A stretch of 27,873 bases of DNA from Clostridiales bacterium (GTDB lineage Bacteria > Bacillota > Clostridia > Oscillospirales > Oscillospiraceae), in assembly GCA_019418025.1 (NCBI GenBank), contig DYCR01000030.1, positions 1 to 27,873 on the forward strand, read 5' to 3'. The notes under the pieces were generated by a model that saw nothing but the letters and a program-made list of their open reading frames with translations, was not told where the DNA came from and made no database searches. The translations under genes were made by a program, and so were the position numbers. Positions 7,561-15,017 of this stretch are shown here, piece by piece (position 1 is the first letter of the stretch; every line of letters begins with the position of its first letter).

Positions 7561-8784
7561 ATGAAATTGTATGACGAACTGGTTGCCCGCGGCCTCATTG
7601 CTCAGGTAACCAACGAAGAAGAAATCCGTGAGATGATCGACAACGGCAAAGCAACATTCTACATCGGATTCGATCCCACGGCGGACTCGCTGCATGTAGG
7701 TCACTTCATGGCCCTGTGTTTGATGAAGCGTTTGCAGATGGCCGGAAACAGACCCATTGCCCTGATCGGCGGTGGCACAGCCATGATCGGTGACCCTTCC
7801 GGCCGTACCGACATGCGCAGCATGATGACGCAGGAGACCATTCAGCACAACTGTGACTGCTTTAAAAAGCAGATGGAGCGCTTTATTGAGTTCGGCGAAG
7901 GCAAGGCCATGATGGTCAACAACGCAGACTGGCTGCTGAAGCTCAATTACATTGACTTCATCCGTGATGTCGGTGGCTGCTTCTCCGTGAACAACATGCT
8001 GCGTGCAGAGTGCTTCAAGCAGAGAATGGAAAAGGGTCTGAGCTTCTTGGAGTTCAACTACATGCCCATGCAGTCCTACGACTTCTACTACCTGTTCCAG
8101 CACTATGGCTGTAATATGCAGTTTGGCGGCAACGACCAGTGGAGCAACATGCTCGGCGGTACAGAGTTAATCCGCCGCAAGCTGGGCAAGGATGCTCATG
8201 CAATGACCATCACGCTGCTGCTGAACTCTGAGGGCAACAAGATGGGCAAGACCGCTAAGGGTGCCGTTTGGCTCGATCCCAACAAGACCTCTCCCTTTGA
8301 TTTCTACCAGTACTGGCGTAATGTGGAGGATGCCGATGTACTCAAGTGCATCCGTATGCTGACCTTCCTGCCTCTGGAGCAGATCAATGAGATGGACTCC
8401 TGGAAGGACGCTCAGCTGAATACGGCAAAGGAGATCCTCGCCTTTGAGCTGACCAAACTGGTTCACGGCGAAGAGGAGGCAGAAAAGGCACAGTCTGCTG
8501 CAAAGGCACTGTTTGCGGGCAATGGTGATCTGTCCAATATGCCCACGACTGAAATTGGTGCTGACAAGCTGGTCGATGGCAAAATCGGCATTCTGAGCCT
8601 GATGGTCAGCTGCAAGCTTGCCGGTTCCAATGGTGAAGCCAGACGCTTGGTTCAGCAGGGTGGCGTCTTTGTCAATGATGAGAAAGTTCCGGCTGCCGAC
8701 TTTGCCGTTACGGAAGAGATGCTGAAAGAGGGCGTTAAGATCCGTAAGGGCAAAAAGGTATTCCATAAGGCAGTTCTGGCCTAA
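7561..8784 (+). CDS. tyrS: Tyrosyl-tRNA synthetase
   Basis: Charges tRNA-Tyr with tyrosine in the cytosol. ATG 7561 has GGAGGAG (7547-7553) 7 nt upstream. An in-frame ATG at 7480 lies inside the T-box and is rejected. 407 aa, usual for the TyrS class. HIGH-type motif HVGH at residues 45-48, family signature GDPSGR, substrate-pocket QSYDFYYLFQ and QFGGNDQW, and the KMSKS-type loop KMGKT at 227-231. The C-terminal S4-like domain (about 340-405) contains the SCKLAGSNGEARRLVQQGG stretch that binds the tRNA. Codon usage is strongly biased toward ctg/atc/ggc, as expected for a highly expressed gene. Controlled by the T-box in front of it. Confidence 0.97.
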   Translation: MKLYDELVARGLIAQVTNEEEIREMIDNGKATFYIGFDPTADSLHVGHFMALCLMKRLQMAGNRPIALIGGGTAMIGDPSGRTDMRSMMTQETIQHNCDCFKKQMERFIEFGEGKAMMVNNADWLLKLNYIDFIRDVGGCFSVNNMLRAECFKQRMEKGLSFLEFNYMPMQSYDFYYLFQHYGCNMQFGGNDQWSNMLGGTELIRRKLGKDAHAMTITLLLNSEGNKMGKTAKGAVWLDPNKTSPFDFYQYWRNVEDADVLKCIRMLTFLPLEQINEMDSWKDAQLNTAKEILAFELTKLVHGEEEAEKAQSAAKALFAGNGDLSNMPTTEIGADKLVDGKIGILSLMVSCKLAGSNGEARRLVQQGGVFVNDEKVPAADFAVTEEMLKEGVKIRKGKKVFHKAVLA

Positions 8785-8938
8785 CGGTAAAACGACTTCC
8801 GGAATATCTGGGCAAATGGCGCAGGTCAATGCATCGGGAAATATAAGATCGTTTGGTATATGGATAGAGAAGGGTGCGAAGGCGATGAGATTACGGATTC
8901 AACAGTGACGTTCAAATAAGAATTGGAGGTTACTGATT

Positions 8939-9340
8939 ATGGAAATCAGAGAGTACAGAAATTACAACGAAAAAGAGATCCTGAAGCTTTATTCCAGTGT
9001 GGGTTGGACCGCTTATACGGATGCACCGGAGGTGCTGAAAAGTGGCTTTCGGAAATCCCTTCTGACACTTGCTGCCTACGATGGCGAGCAGCTGTTGGGG
9101 TTGATCCGAACCGTGGGGGACGGAGAAACGATCGTCTACATTCAGGATATTTTAGTGCGTCCGGAGTATCAGCGGGCCGGGATCGGAACAGCACTGCTCC
9201 AAGCGGTTTTGGAGCGGTTCAAAGAGGTCCGTCAGATCGTTTTGGCTACTGATCATACCCAGAAAACCATTTCATTTTATGAATCCCAAGGTTTTATCCA
9301 GATGACAAGGATGGGTTGCTGTGGGTTCATGAAGATGTAA
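8939..9340 (+). CDS. GNAT-family N-acetyltransferase
   Basis: 133 aa from ATG 8939, with GGAGG (8925-8929) 9 nt upstream. A single acetyltransferase fold is visible: the strand-loop DILVRPEYQRAGIGTALL carries the acetyl-CoA pyrophosphate-binding QRAGIG (motif A), and FYESQGF is the usual late motif B aromatic segment. The compact WTAYTDAP/LLTLAAYDGEQLLG beginning is common to small GNATs close to aminoglycoside- or polyamine-type acetyltransferases. The sequence does not reveal the substrate. It stands alone between tyrS and a convergent glycosyltransferase. The 154-nt gap before it holds no clear promoter. Confidence 0.88.
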   Translation: MEIREYRNYNEKEILKLYSSVGWTAYTDAPEVLKSGFRKSLLTLAAYDGEQLLGLIRTVGDGETIVYIQDILVRPEYQRAGIGTALLQAVLERFKEVRQIVLATDHTQKTISFYESQGFIQMTRMGCCGFMKM

Positions 9341-9390
9341 AAGAGTGAGAAATCCATAAGAATGCATCCGGTGTGCTTATCACTGAAGAA

Positions 9391-9430
9391 AAAATACGGT
9401 ACAGTCCCACTTGGGGCTGTACCGTATTTT
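9391..9430. terminator. Bidirectional terminator between the GNAT gene and the glycosyltransferase gene
   Basis: ATACGGTACAG and CTGTACCGTAT arms (about 9394-9404 and 9416-9426), extended by CCC/GGG, form a long stem. It is flanked by A-rich sequence on the left and T-rich on the right, so it reads as an intrinsic terminator on both strands and serves the two convergent genes. Confidence 0.88.
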
Positions 9431-9458
9431 TATATAGATATGAGCAATACACCCATGA

Positions 9459-10400
9459 TTATGCTTGATCCTTATAGGAAAGAACCTCTTTTGCGATATA
9501 AATCGGTCGATTTTTGCTCTGCTCAAAGGTTCTGCCCACGTATTCTCCAATGATACCAATACAGATGAGCTGCATGGCACCCAAGGCCAAAATCAGGACG
9601 ATCACGGTGGCATATCCCGGGATGTTGATCCCGGCGATCAGCTTTTGCAATACGACAACGATCAGATACAGCACCGCAGCCAGTGCAGTCCCTGCGCCGA
9701 GATAGGTGGCAAGCCGCAGGGGGGCGGTAGAAAATCCGATGATCCCGTCGATCGCATAGTTAAACAGCTTGCGGAATGACCACTTTGTTGTGCCGCAGAC
9801 TCGCTCGCAGGCTGTATATGGGATAAAACAGGTTTCGTATCCGACCCATGCAAACAGCCCCTTTGAAAATCGATGATACTCTGCCATTTCCAACAAATTA
9901 TCCCGCACACATCGGCGGAATGTGCGAAAATCACTGGCATCCGGCTGAAGCTTCACAGAAGACAGGCGGTTGATCGTATTATAGAAATTCCGCTTAAAGA
10001 AGCGCAGCACCTTGCCTTCATTCCGGCGATCCTGATATGCGGCCACGACATCATATTGCGGATGCTCGTCAAGCTTTTGCACCATATCCCGAACGATTTC
10101 CGGCCGCTGCTGCAGGTCAGCATCGATCAGAGAGATGTAGTCTCCGTCCGCGTGCTGCATGCCGGCATAGATCGCAGATTCTTTTCCGAAGTTTCTGGAA
10201 AAACTGACAACTTTTATGGGGCATTTTTGGGTGCTAAATAGCTTTTTTAGCTGAAACAGTGTATTGTCCTTGCTTCCGTCGTTCACAAAGACGATTTCAT
10301 AATCGTAACCGCAGCTGTCAAAGGCACCTATGACGGCATCTAAAAAAAGAGAAACGCTTTCTTCCTCGTTATAGCACGGTACGACCAGAGATAATTTCAT
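9459..10400 (-). CDS. GtrB/CsbB-like polyprenyl-phosphate glycosyltransferase (GT2)
   Basis: 313 aa. The N-terminal GT-A fold has VVPCYNEEE (6-14), VNDGSKDNT (about 40-48), SRNFGKESAI and the metal-binding IDADLQQRPE. A QDRRNEGKVLRFFKR amphipathic segment then precedes two C-terminal membrane helices (about 229-252 and 263-287) and a short cytoplasmic tail. This layout is that of the DPM1-like family (GtrB, ArnC, CsbB, YkoT), which moves a sugar from a nucleotide donor to undecaprenyl phosphate on the inner face of the membrane. The lipid-linked sugar is used outside by a GT-C enzyme. The YfhO homologue in this window is a candidate user. The sugar cannot be told. It follows dapA but has its own strong promoter; the ribosome site (GCGAG-like) is weak. 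Confidence 0.9.
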   Translation of the reverse strand: MKLSLVVPCYNEEESVSLFLDAVIGAFDSCGYDYEIVFVNDGSKDNTLFQLKKLFSTQKCPIKVVSFSRNFGKESAIYAGMQHADGDYISLIDADLQQRPEIVRDMVQKLDEHPQYDVVAAYQDRRNEGKVLRFFKRNFYNTINRLSSVKLQPDASDFRTFRRCVRDNLLEMAEYHRFSKGLFAWVGYETCFIPYTACERVCGTTKWSFRKLFNYAIDGIIGFSTAPLRLATYLGAGTALAAVLYLIVVVLQKLIAGINIPGYATVIVLILALGAMQLICIGIIGEYVGRTFEQSKNRPIYIAKEVLSYKDQA

Positions 10401-10434
10401 GATATATCAACTCGCTTTTGCAATGATTATTCTT

Positions 10435-10463
10435 ATTATATGCGCAAAGCTAGACCCCGTCAA
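10435..10463 (-). promoter_or_regulatory. Promoter of the glycosyltransferase gene
   Basis: On the - strand: TTGACG, a 17-nt spacer and a perfect TATAAT. The -35 lies inside the last codons of dapA. Expected start is near 10428, leaving a leader of about 28 nt. Confidence 0.75.
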
Positions 10464-11346
10464 GCACTTCCCGGAATTGTCCGAAATACTCGTTTACCTT
10501 TTTGAGCTGTTCGGGGGAGAGCGCATCCAATGGCATCCTGCACGATCCCACATCGTAACCGATCGCCTTCATAGCGGCCTTGACCGGGATTGGGTTGACC
10601 TGACAGAACAGCAGCCGACACATGGGCTGCAGCTTCCTTTGCAGCAGTCCTGCCAGCTCGTAGTCGCCATCTGCGGCGGCTGTGACCATGGCACTCATAT
10701 ACAGGGGCGCCACGTTGGAGGCCACGGAAATGACGCCCTGCCCGCCGATGGACATGATCGGAACGGTCTGGTCGTCATTTCCTGACCAAACCGGCAGCTG
10801 ACTGCCGTTTTCTGCTATGATTTGCAGAATCTTCGACAAATTGCCGCCGGCTTCCTTGATTCCGGCAAGGTTGGGGATCTTTGCAAGCTCCCTGCATACC
10901 GTGCAATCTATGTCCACACCGGTTCTTGAGGGAACATTGTATGCTATGATGGGCAGGGAGACGGCGGAAGCGATCTGCTGATAGTGCTTGATACACCCCG
11001 ACGGGGTGGTTTTGTTGTAATAGGGGGTCACGACCAATGCTCCGTCCGCCCCAAGATCCTCGGCAGCCTGAGTCAGAGCAATGGCATGACCAGTGTCGTT
11101 TGAACCTGTCCCTGCAATGATCCTGCACTTGCCGTCTGCGATTTTTACTCCTTGATGAAACAGCTCAAGCTTTTCTTCGTCTGAAAGGGTAGGGGATTCC
11201 CCGGTGGTCCCTGCAAGCACGATTGCCTTGACGCCGGCCTTGATTTGCCTGCGGATCAGGACTTCCAGCATGGGATAGTTGATTTGACCTCCGATAAAGG
11301 GGGTAACAAGGGCGGTGCAGAGCCCTCTGAACAGCACATTTTTCAT
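10450..11346 (-). CDS. dapA: 4-hydroxy-tetrahydrodipicolinate synthase
   Basis: Condenses pyruvate with aspartate semialdehyde, the entry to diaminopimelate and lysine, and to dipicolinate in spores. The ATG at 11346 was chosen because GGAGGTG lies 7-8 nt upstream on the - strand. The extra seven residues from an ATG at 11367 would absorb that site. 298 aa, the family norm. TIM-barrel features: AGTTGESPTL with Thr47-Thr48, YYNKTTPSG, Tyr136 in AYNVPSRTG with Arg141, and the Schiff-base Lys164 in GIKEAGG. It stands apart from other lysine genes and faces queA divergently. Confidence 0.96.
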   Translation of the reverse strand: MKNVLFRGLCTALVTPFIGGQINYPMLEVLIRRQIKAGVKAIVLAGTTGESPTLSDEEKLELFHQGVKIADGKCRIIAGTGSNDTGHAIALTQAAEDLGADGALVVTPYYNKTTPSGCIKHYQQIASAVSLPIIAYNVPSRTGVDIDCTVCRELAKIPNLAGIKEAGGNLSKILQIIAENGSQLPVWSGNDDQTVPIMSIGGQGVISVASNVAPLYMSAMVTAAADGDYELAGLLQRKLQPMCRLLFCQVNPIPVKAAMKAIGYDVGSCRMPLDALSPEQLKKVNEYFGQFREVLDGV

Positions 11347-11395
11347 AAAAAAACACCTCCGTCCCATATTATGTTGCCAATGAGTATTTTGTCTG

Positions 11396-11424
11396 TTGCA
11401 TTGTTTGGGAAATTGTTCTATAAT
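11396..11424 (+). promoter_or_regulatory. Promoter of queA-tgt
   Basis: TTGCAT (11396-11401), a 17-nt spacer and perfect TATAAT (11419-11424), with a start near 11431 and a short leader of about 28 nt. It lies in the 112-nt divergent gap with dapA. Confidence 0.7.
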
Positions 11425-11458
11425 AGTATGGCTTTTAGATATTTGGAGGACGAATGAT

Positions 11459-12481
11459 TTGAAAACGCATGATTTTTGGTATGACCTGCCGGAAGAATTG
11501 ATTGCTCAGACCCCCTTGGAGCAGCGGGACACCTCCCGTCTGCTGGCACTGAACCGTGAAACCGGGGAACTGGAGCATCGGCATTTTTATGATATTATCG
11601 ACTATCTCAATCCGGGTGATTGTCTGGTGATGAACGATTCCCGTGTTCTGCCGGCAAGACTCTTGGGCCATCGTCCCACCGGCGGTGCGGTGGAGATCCT
11701 GCTGCTGCGGGATCTGGGAAACGGCGAATGGGAATGTCTGGCCAAGCCCGGGCGGAAAATGCAGCCGGGGCAGGAGGTTATTTTCGGTGACGGACAGCTG
11801 ACGGCCACCGTTTCTTCTGTGCAGGAGGACGGAAACCGAATCGTAAAATTCCACTATGAGGGGATTTTTTTGGAGGTTTTGGAGCAGCTTGGGAAGATGC
11901 CTCTGCCGCCCTACATCAAGGCGGAGCTGGCGGATCAGGAGCGCTATCAGACGGTTTACTCCCGTGCGGTGGGGTCTGCTGCTGCACCCACTGCCGGACT
12001 GCACTTTACAAAGGATCTGCTTCAGAAGATCGAAGAAAAAGGCGTGCGTCTTGCATATGTGACGCTTCATGTGGGGCTTGGGACCTTCCGGCCCGTGAAG
12101 GCTGATGAAATCTCTCAGCACCACATGCATTCAGAGCTGTGCATGATTTCCCGGGAAACGGCGGATATTCTAAATGATACCAAATCAAGAGGAGGCAGAG
12201 TGGTCTGCGTGGGTACGACCTCCTGCCGGACGCTTGAGTCTCTGGTCAATGAGGATGGCACATTTGAAGCTAAGTCCAAATGGACGGAGATCTTCATTTA
12301 CCCGGGTTACAGCTTTAAGGCGATGGATGCACTGATCACTAATTTCCATCTTCCGGAAAGCACCCTCGTGATGCTGGTATCTGCATTTGCAGGGCGAGAG
12401 CATATTTTGAACGCATACAACACAGCCGTCAAGGAGCGCTACCGTTTCTTCTCCTTTGGCGACGCAATGTATATTGGATGA
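11459..12481 (+). CDS. queA: S-adenosylmethionine:tRNA ribosyltransferase-isomerase
   Basis: Transfers the ribosyl moiety of SAM to preQ1-modified tRNA, giving epoxyqueuosine at position 34. The start is TTG 11459: GGAGGA (11445-11450) is 8 nt upstream and the N-terminus MKTHDFWYDLPEELIAQTP matches the family. The nearby ATG at 11454 runs into a stop at its third codon. 340 aa, full length. Motifs: QTPLEQRDTSRLL, NDSRVLPARL, AAPTAGLHFT and the late ALITNFHLPESTLVMLVSAF. It is followed after 10 nt by tgt, the enzyme that makes its substrate, so the pair forms a queuosine module. Confidence 0.97.
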   Translation: MKTHDFWYDLPEELIAQTPLEQRDTSRLLALNRETGELEHRHFYDIIDYLNPGDCLVMNDSRVLPARLLGHRPTGGAVEILLLRDLGNGEWECLAKPGRKMQPGQEVIFGDGQLTATVSSVQEDGNRIVKFHYEGIFLEVLEQLGKMPLPPYIKAELADQERYQTVYSRAVGSAAAPTAGLHFTKDLLQKIEEKGVRLAYVTLHVGLGTFRPVKADEISQHHMHSELCMISRETADILNDTKSRGGRVVCVGTTSCRTLESLVNEDGTFEAKSKWTEIFIYPGYSFKAMDALITNFHLPESTLVMLVSAFAGREHILNAYNTAVKERYRFFSFGDAMYIG

Positions 12482-12491
12482 GAGGGATCGT

Positions 12492-13622
12492 ATGTTTGAA
12501 GTGAAAAAGACGGAGGGCGCGGCCAGACGCGGTGAATTCACCTGTGCGCATGGTACGGTGCAGACTCCTGTATTTATGAACGTCGGTACGCAGGGGGCAA
12601 TCAAGGGTGCGCTGAGCGCAAAGGATCTGAAGGATATCGGCTGTCAGGTAGAGCTGAGCAACACTTACCATCTTCACCTGCGTCCCGGTGATGAGCTTGT
12701 GAAGGAATGCGGTGGACTGCATAAGTTTATGACTTGGGATGGTCCGATCCTGACTGATTCCGGTGGATTTCAGGTGTTCAGTCTGGCATCCCTGCGCAAG
12801 ATCAAGGAAGAAGGGGTTACCTTTGCTTCTCATATTGACGGACACAAGATCTTTATGGGGCCGGAGGAAAGCATGCAGATCCAGTCTCATCTGGGCAGTG
12901 ATATCTGCATGGCGTTCGATGAATGCATCGAGAATCCCGCGCCTCGGGACTATGTTAAGCAGAGTGTTGACCGGACCTATCGCTGGCTGGTTCGGTGCAA
13001 AAACGAAAATGCCCGGCTGAACAGCCTGCCTGATACGGTCAATCCCCAGCAGATGCTGTGGGGGATCAACCAAGGCGGCACCTACAAGGATATTCGCGTA
13101 GACCACATGAAGCGGATCGCAGATCTTGACCTGCCCGGGTATGCCATCGGCGGCCTTGCTGTGGGTGAAACCGCAGAGGAAATGTACGAGATCATAGAGG
13201 CTGTGGAGCCTCATATGCCGAAAAACAAGACCCGTTACCTGATGGGGGTCGGAACGCCCACCAACATCATTGAGGCGGTCGCTCGGGGCGTAGACTTTTT
13301 CGACTGCGTGATGCCTGCACGGAATGCGCGCCATGCGCGTCTGTTCACATGGCAGGGTGCGATCAATCTGAAAAATGCCAAATATCGAACAGATATGACA
13401 CCGATCGATCCGGAATGTGACTGCCCGGTCTGCCGCAGATACAGCAGAGCTTACATCCGACACCTGTTTGTGGCTGAGGAAATGCTGGCAATGCGTCTGT
13501 GTGTGATGCACAATCTGTATTTTTACAATAAGCTCATGGAGAAGATCCGTCTGGCACTGGATGAGGGCCGTTTTGCGGAGTTCCGTCAGACGTATTCTGA
13601 AAAACTAAGCAGGAAAATCTGA
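12492..13622 (+). CDS. tgt: Queuine/preQ1 tRNA-ribosyltransferase (tRNA-guanine transglycosylase)
   Basis: Exchanges guanine-34 of GUN-anticodon tRNAs (Tyr, His, Asn, Asp) for preQ1. ATG 12492 has AGAGGG (12481-12486) 5 nt upstream and sits just after queA. An upstream in-frame ATG at 12456 would overlap queA and lacks a site. 376 aa, typical. TIM-barrel motifs: LTDSGGFQVFSL, with the general-base Asp; GINQGG and GYAIGGLAVGE in the pocket; and GVDFFDCVMPARNARHARLFT with the nucleophilic Asp. The structural zinc site CDCPVC is completed by a downstream Cys/His segment. Transcribed with queA. Confidence 0.97.
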   Translation: MFEVKKTEGAARRGEFTCAHGTVQTPVFMNVGTQGAIKGALSAKDLKDIGCQVELSNTYHLHLRPGDELVKECGGLHKFMTWDGPILTDSGGFQVFSLASLRKIKEEGVTFASHIDGHKIFMGPEESMQIQSHLGSDICMAFDECIENPAPRDYVKQSVDRTYRWLVRCKNENARLNSLPDTVNPQQMLWGINQGGTYKDIRVDHMKRIADLDLPGYAIGGLAVGETAEEMYEIIEAVEPHMPKNKTRYLMGVGTPTNIIEAVARGVDFFDCVMPARNARHARLFTWQGAINLKNAKYRTDMTPIDPECDCPVCRRYSRAYIRHLFVAEEMLAMRLCVMHNLYFYNKLMEKIRLALDEGRFAEFRQTYSEKLSRKI

Positions 13623-13631
13623 CAATTATCC

Positions 13632-13659
13632 TTGCTTTTTGTGTAATTAATGGTATAAT
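13632..13659 (+). promoter_or_regulatory. Promoter of yajC
   Basis: TTGCTT (13632-13637), a 16-nt spacer and perfect TATAAT (13654-13659). It gives yajC its own start near 13667, although read-through from tgt is possible because no terminator lies between them. Confidence 0.6.
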
Positions 13660-13693
13660 AATCTGGTGAATCTAAATTAAAGGAGTTATCCAA

Positions 13694-14065
13694 ATGTTGA
13701 ACTACTTAACCGTTCCTGCCGGTGCCGGAATTGGCAGCACCATCGTGATGATGCTCGTCATGCTTGCTGTTTTCTATTTTATGCTGATCCGTCCTGAGAA
13801 CAAGCGTAAAAAGGAAGCCGAGGAGATGCGTTCTTCCATCCGTACAGGTGATTCCATTACCACCATTGGCGGTATCATCGGTACCGTTGTGGATGTGAAG
13901 GAAAACAAGATCGTTATTGAAACAAGCGCAGACCGTGTTCGCATGGAACTGGCCAAGTGGTCCATTTCTACCAACGAGACCGGTGCAAAGCGCGCTGCTG
14001 ACGAAGCCAAGAAGGCAAAGGAAGCAAAGGCAAAGGCTAAGGCCGCAAAGAAAGCCGATAAGTAA
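13694..14065 (+). CDS. yajC: Preprotein translocase accessory subunit YajC
   Basis: 123 aa from ATG 13694 with AGGAG about 9 nt upstream. One N-terminal membrane helix (about 13-33, IGSTIVMMLVMLAVFYFMLI) is followed by the family motif RPENKRKKEAEEMRSSIRTGDSITTIGGIIGTVVDV and a small beta domain. The tail is unusually rich in Lys and Ala (about 95-123), a low-complexity extension that varies within the family. YajC associates with SecDF at the membrane and assists protein export. The queA-tgt-yajC order is common in bacteria, but secDF does not follow here; a terminator does. Confidence 0.93.
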   Translation: MLNYLTVPAGAGIGSTIVMMLVMLAVFYFMLIRPENKRKKEAEEMRSSIRTGDSITTIGGIIGTVVDVKENKIVIETSADRVRMELAKWSISTNETGAKRAADEAKKAKEAKAKAKAAKKADK

Positions 14066-14070
14066 GAGAC

Positions 14071-14097
14071 AAGGACACCTCATTGAGGTGTCCTTTT
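14071..14097 (+). terminator. Terminator after yajC
   Basis: AAGGACACCTCA and its complement form a 12-bp stem with almost no loop beyond TT, followed by TTTT. It ends the queA-tgt-yajC unit 5 nt after the yajC stop. Confidence 0.88.
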
Positions 14098-14149
14098 AAT
14101 ATTTCTTTAGATATCCTTTACCATTCGTTCAAATTCTTTTTGAGAGATA

Positions 14150-14158
14150 TGATATAAT
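14150..14158 (+). promoter_or_regulatory. Extended -10 promoter of an orphan transcript
   Basis: TGATATAAT is a perfect TATAAT (14153-14158) with the TGn extension. A weak -35 (TTCAAA, 14128-14133) is 19 nt upstream. Transcription would start near 14165. Confidence 0.55.
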
Positions 14159-14193
14159 GTAAACACAAACCAAGAAGGAAATTGAGGAAGCCG

Positions 14194-14265
14194 ATGCCGT
14201 GGAAATATCTGCGGATGATCCGACGGTGTACTCGTGACAAATTTCCTTTCCAGAACATATCATGA
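14194..14265 (+). CDS. Possible 23-aa peptide
   Basis: ATG 14194 to TGA 14265 encodes a basic peptide beginning MPWKYLRMIRRC and ending FPFQNIS. GAGGA (14184-14188) lies 5 nt upstream, and AAGGAA (14175-14180) further up would be masked by pairing with the ORF itself (14240-14248). The ORF fills the space between promoter and terminator hairpins, as leader peptides do. I do not recognise its sequence, and such a short ORF could be chance. Confidence 0.33.
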   Translation: MPWKYLRMIRRCTRDKFPFQNIS

Positions 14266-14303
14266 GCAGCGACCCAGATTTTCGTGGGTCGCTGATTCTT
14301 TGC

Positions 14304-14340
14304 AAAACATCCGCATGCCGAAAGCGTGCGGATGTTTTTT
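14304..14340. terminator. Strong terminator of the orphan transcript, likely also serving pgsA
   Basis: CATCCGCATGC (14308-14318) with GCGTGCGGATG (14324-14334), loop CGAAA, then six Ts. On the - strand the stem is followed by TTTTGC, so it can also end pgsA, whose stop lies 14 nt to the right. Confidence 0.88.
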
Positions 14341-14353
14341 GATACGGGGTGAA

Positions 14354-14941
14354 TTATGAATCGGATTTCTTTAGATCGTAAATTTTTTTGTTGCGGCCGC
14401 AGTATGCACGGATGTATTCCACAAAGGAAATGCACATGAATACGCAGCAGATGCCGATGACGACATTGATCACAGCGGCAGACAGATTCGGCAGCAGCAC
14501 CATCACGATCAGGCATACAAACATAACCGCGGTGCAGACCTTTCCGGCCATCAATGCGCCGTCAAGCATTTTGCCCTGACGGAGATTGATGATGCCAGCA
14601 ACCAGTTGGAATCCCTCCTTGATCAGGAACAGACCCATAACGATCCACAATTGGGGATAAGCGGCAGCCAGACACCAGATGAGGGAAAGCTGCGTGGCTT
14701 TATCTGCAATGGGGTCGAGGATTTTTCCCAGCGTGGAGATCATGTTGAACTTCCGGGCGATCTTTCCGTCGATCATGTCGGTCAGACATGACACAGAAAG
14801 GATTGCCGCCGCAAGGGCATAGTGACTGGGCTTTGTGGCATTGAGATAAACATAGATGTACACGGGGATCATCACAATGCGAAAAATGCTGAGCATGTTG
14901 GGGATGGTCCAAATTTCTTTTTTCCAATCTTTGATGGGCAT
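14354..14941 (-). CDS. pgsA: CDP-diacylglycerol-glycerol-3-phosphate 3-phosphatidyltransferase
   Basis: Makes phosphatidylglycerol phosphate, the route to phosphatidylglycerol, cardiolipin and the glycerol-phosphate donor for lipoteichoic acid, in the cytoplasmic membrane. 195 aa. GGAGG lies 6 nt before the ATG at 14941. The CDP-alcohol phosphotransferase signature DxxDGxxAR...GxxxDxxxD is complete: Asp55, Asp58, Gly59, Ala62, Arg63, Gly72, Asp76 and Asp80. About five or six hydrophobic helices are visible. Assignment to PgsA rather than another CDP-alcohol transferase rests on the N-terminus (IWTIPNMLSIFRIVMIP) and length. A basic tail ends the protein. Confidence 0.92.
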   Translation of the reverse strand: MPIKDWKKEIWTIPNMLSIFRIVMIPVYIYVYLNATKPSHYALAAAILSVSCLTDMIDGKIARKFNMISTLGKILDPIADKATQLSLIWCLAAAYPQLWIVMGLFLIKEGFQLVAGIINLRQGKMLDGALMAGKVCTAVMFVCLIVMVLLPNLSAAVINVVIGICCVFMCISFVEYIRAYCGRNKKIYDLKKSDS

Positions 14942-14972
14942 AGCAGCCTCCGATTCAATTTTATTTCTTTAT

Positions 14973-15001
14973 ATTATAGTACAACAGCCCCACTGAATCA
15001 A
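14973..15001 (-). promoter_or_regulatory. Promoter of pgsA
   Basis: On the - strand: TTGATT, a 17-nt spacer and perfect TATAAT, with an expected start near 14966, about 25 nt before the ATG. Confidence 0.75.
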
Positions 15002-15017
15002 GTGCGATCAGAAATAT

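Larger units (their letters stand above)
14165..14340 (+). ncRNA. Orphan structured transcript with two terminal hairpins
   Basis: About 175 nt bounded by an extended -10 promoter and a strong terminator, with no gene behind it on this strand, since the next gene (pgsA) is convergent. AAGGAAATT (14175-14183) pairs with AATTTCCTT (14240-14248), enclosing about 56 nt with a possible ribosome site and start codon. A second stem, CAGCGACCCA (14267-14276) with TGGGTCGCTG (14285-14294), follows, then the terminator. I do not recognise it as a known riboswitch, 6S, SRP or tmRNA. It could be a small RNA, a peptide gene with a self-masking leader, or an attenuator that has lost its target gene. Confidence 0.45.

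Noticed and set aside
8785..8938. Possible small gene or gene remnant between tyrS and the GNAT gene (a 27-codon stretch ending at the TAA at about 8920)
   Set aside because: No ribosome site, too short, and not recognisable as any family. No promoter or RNA element was clear either.
14165..14340. Reading the orphan transcript as 6S RNA, SRP RNA or a known riboswitch
   Set aside because: It lacks the long open-helix form of 6S, the SRP tetraloop domain, and the conserved cores of the purine, THF, ZTP, fluoride, c-di-GMP and preQ1 classes that I know.
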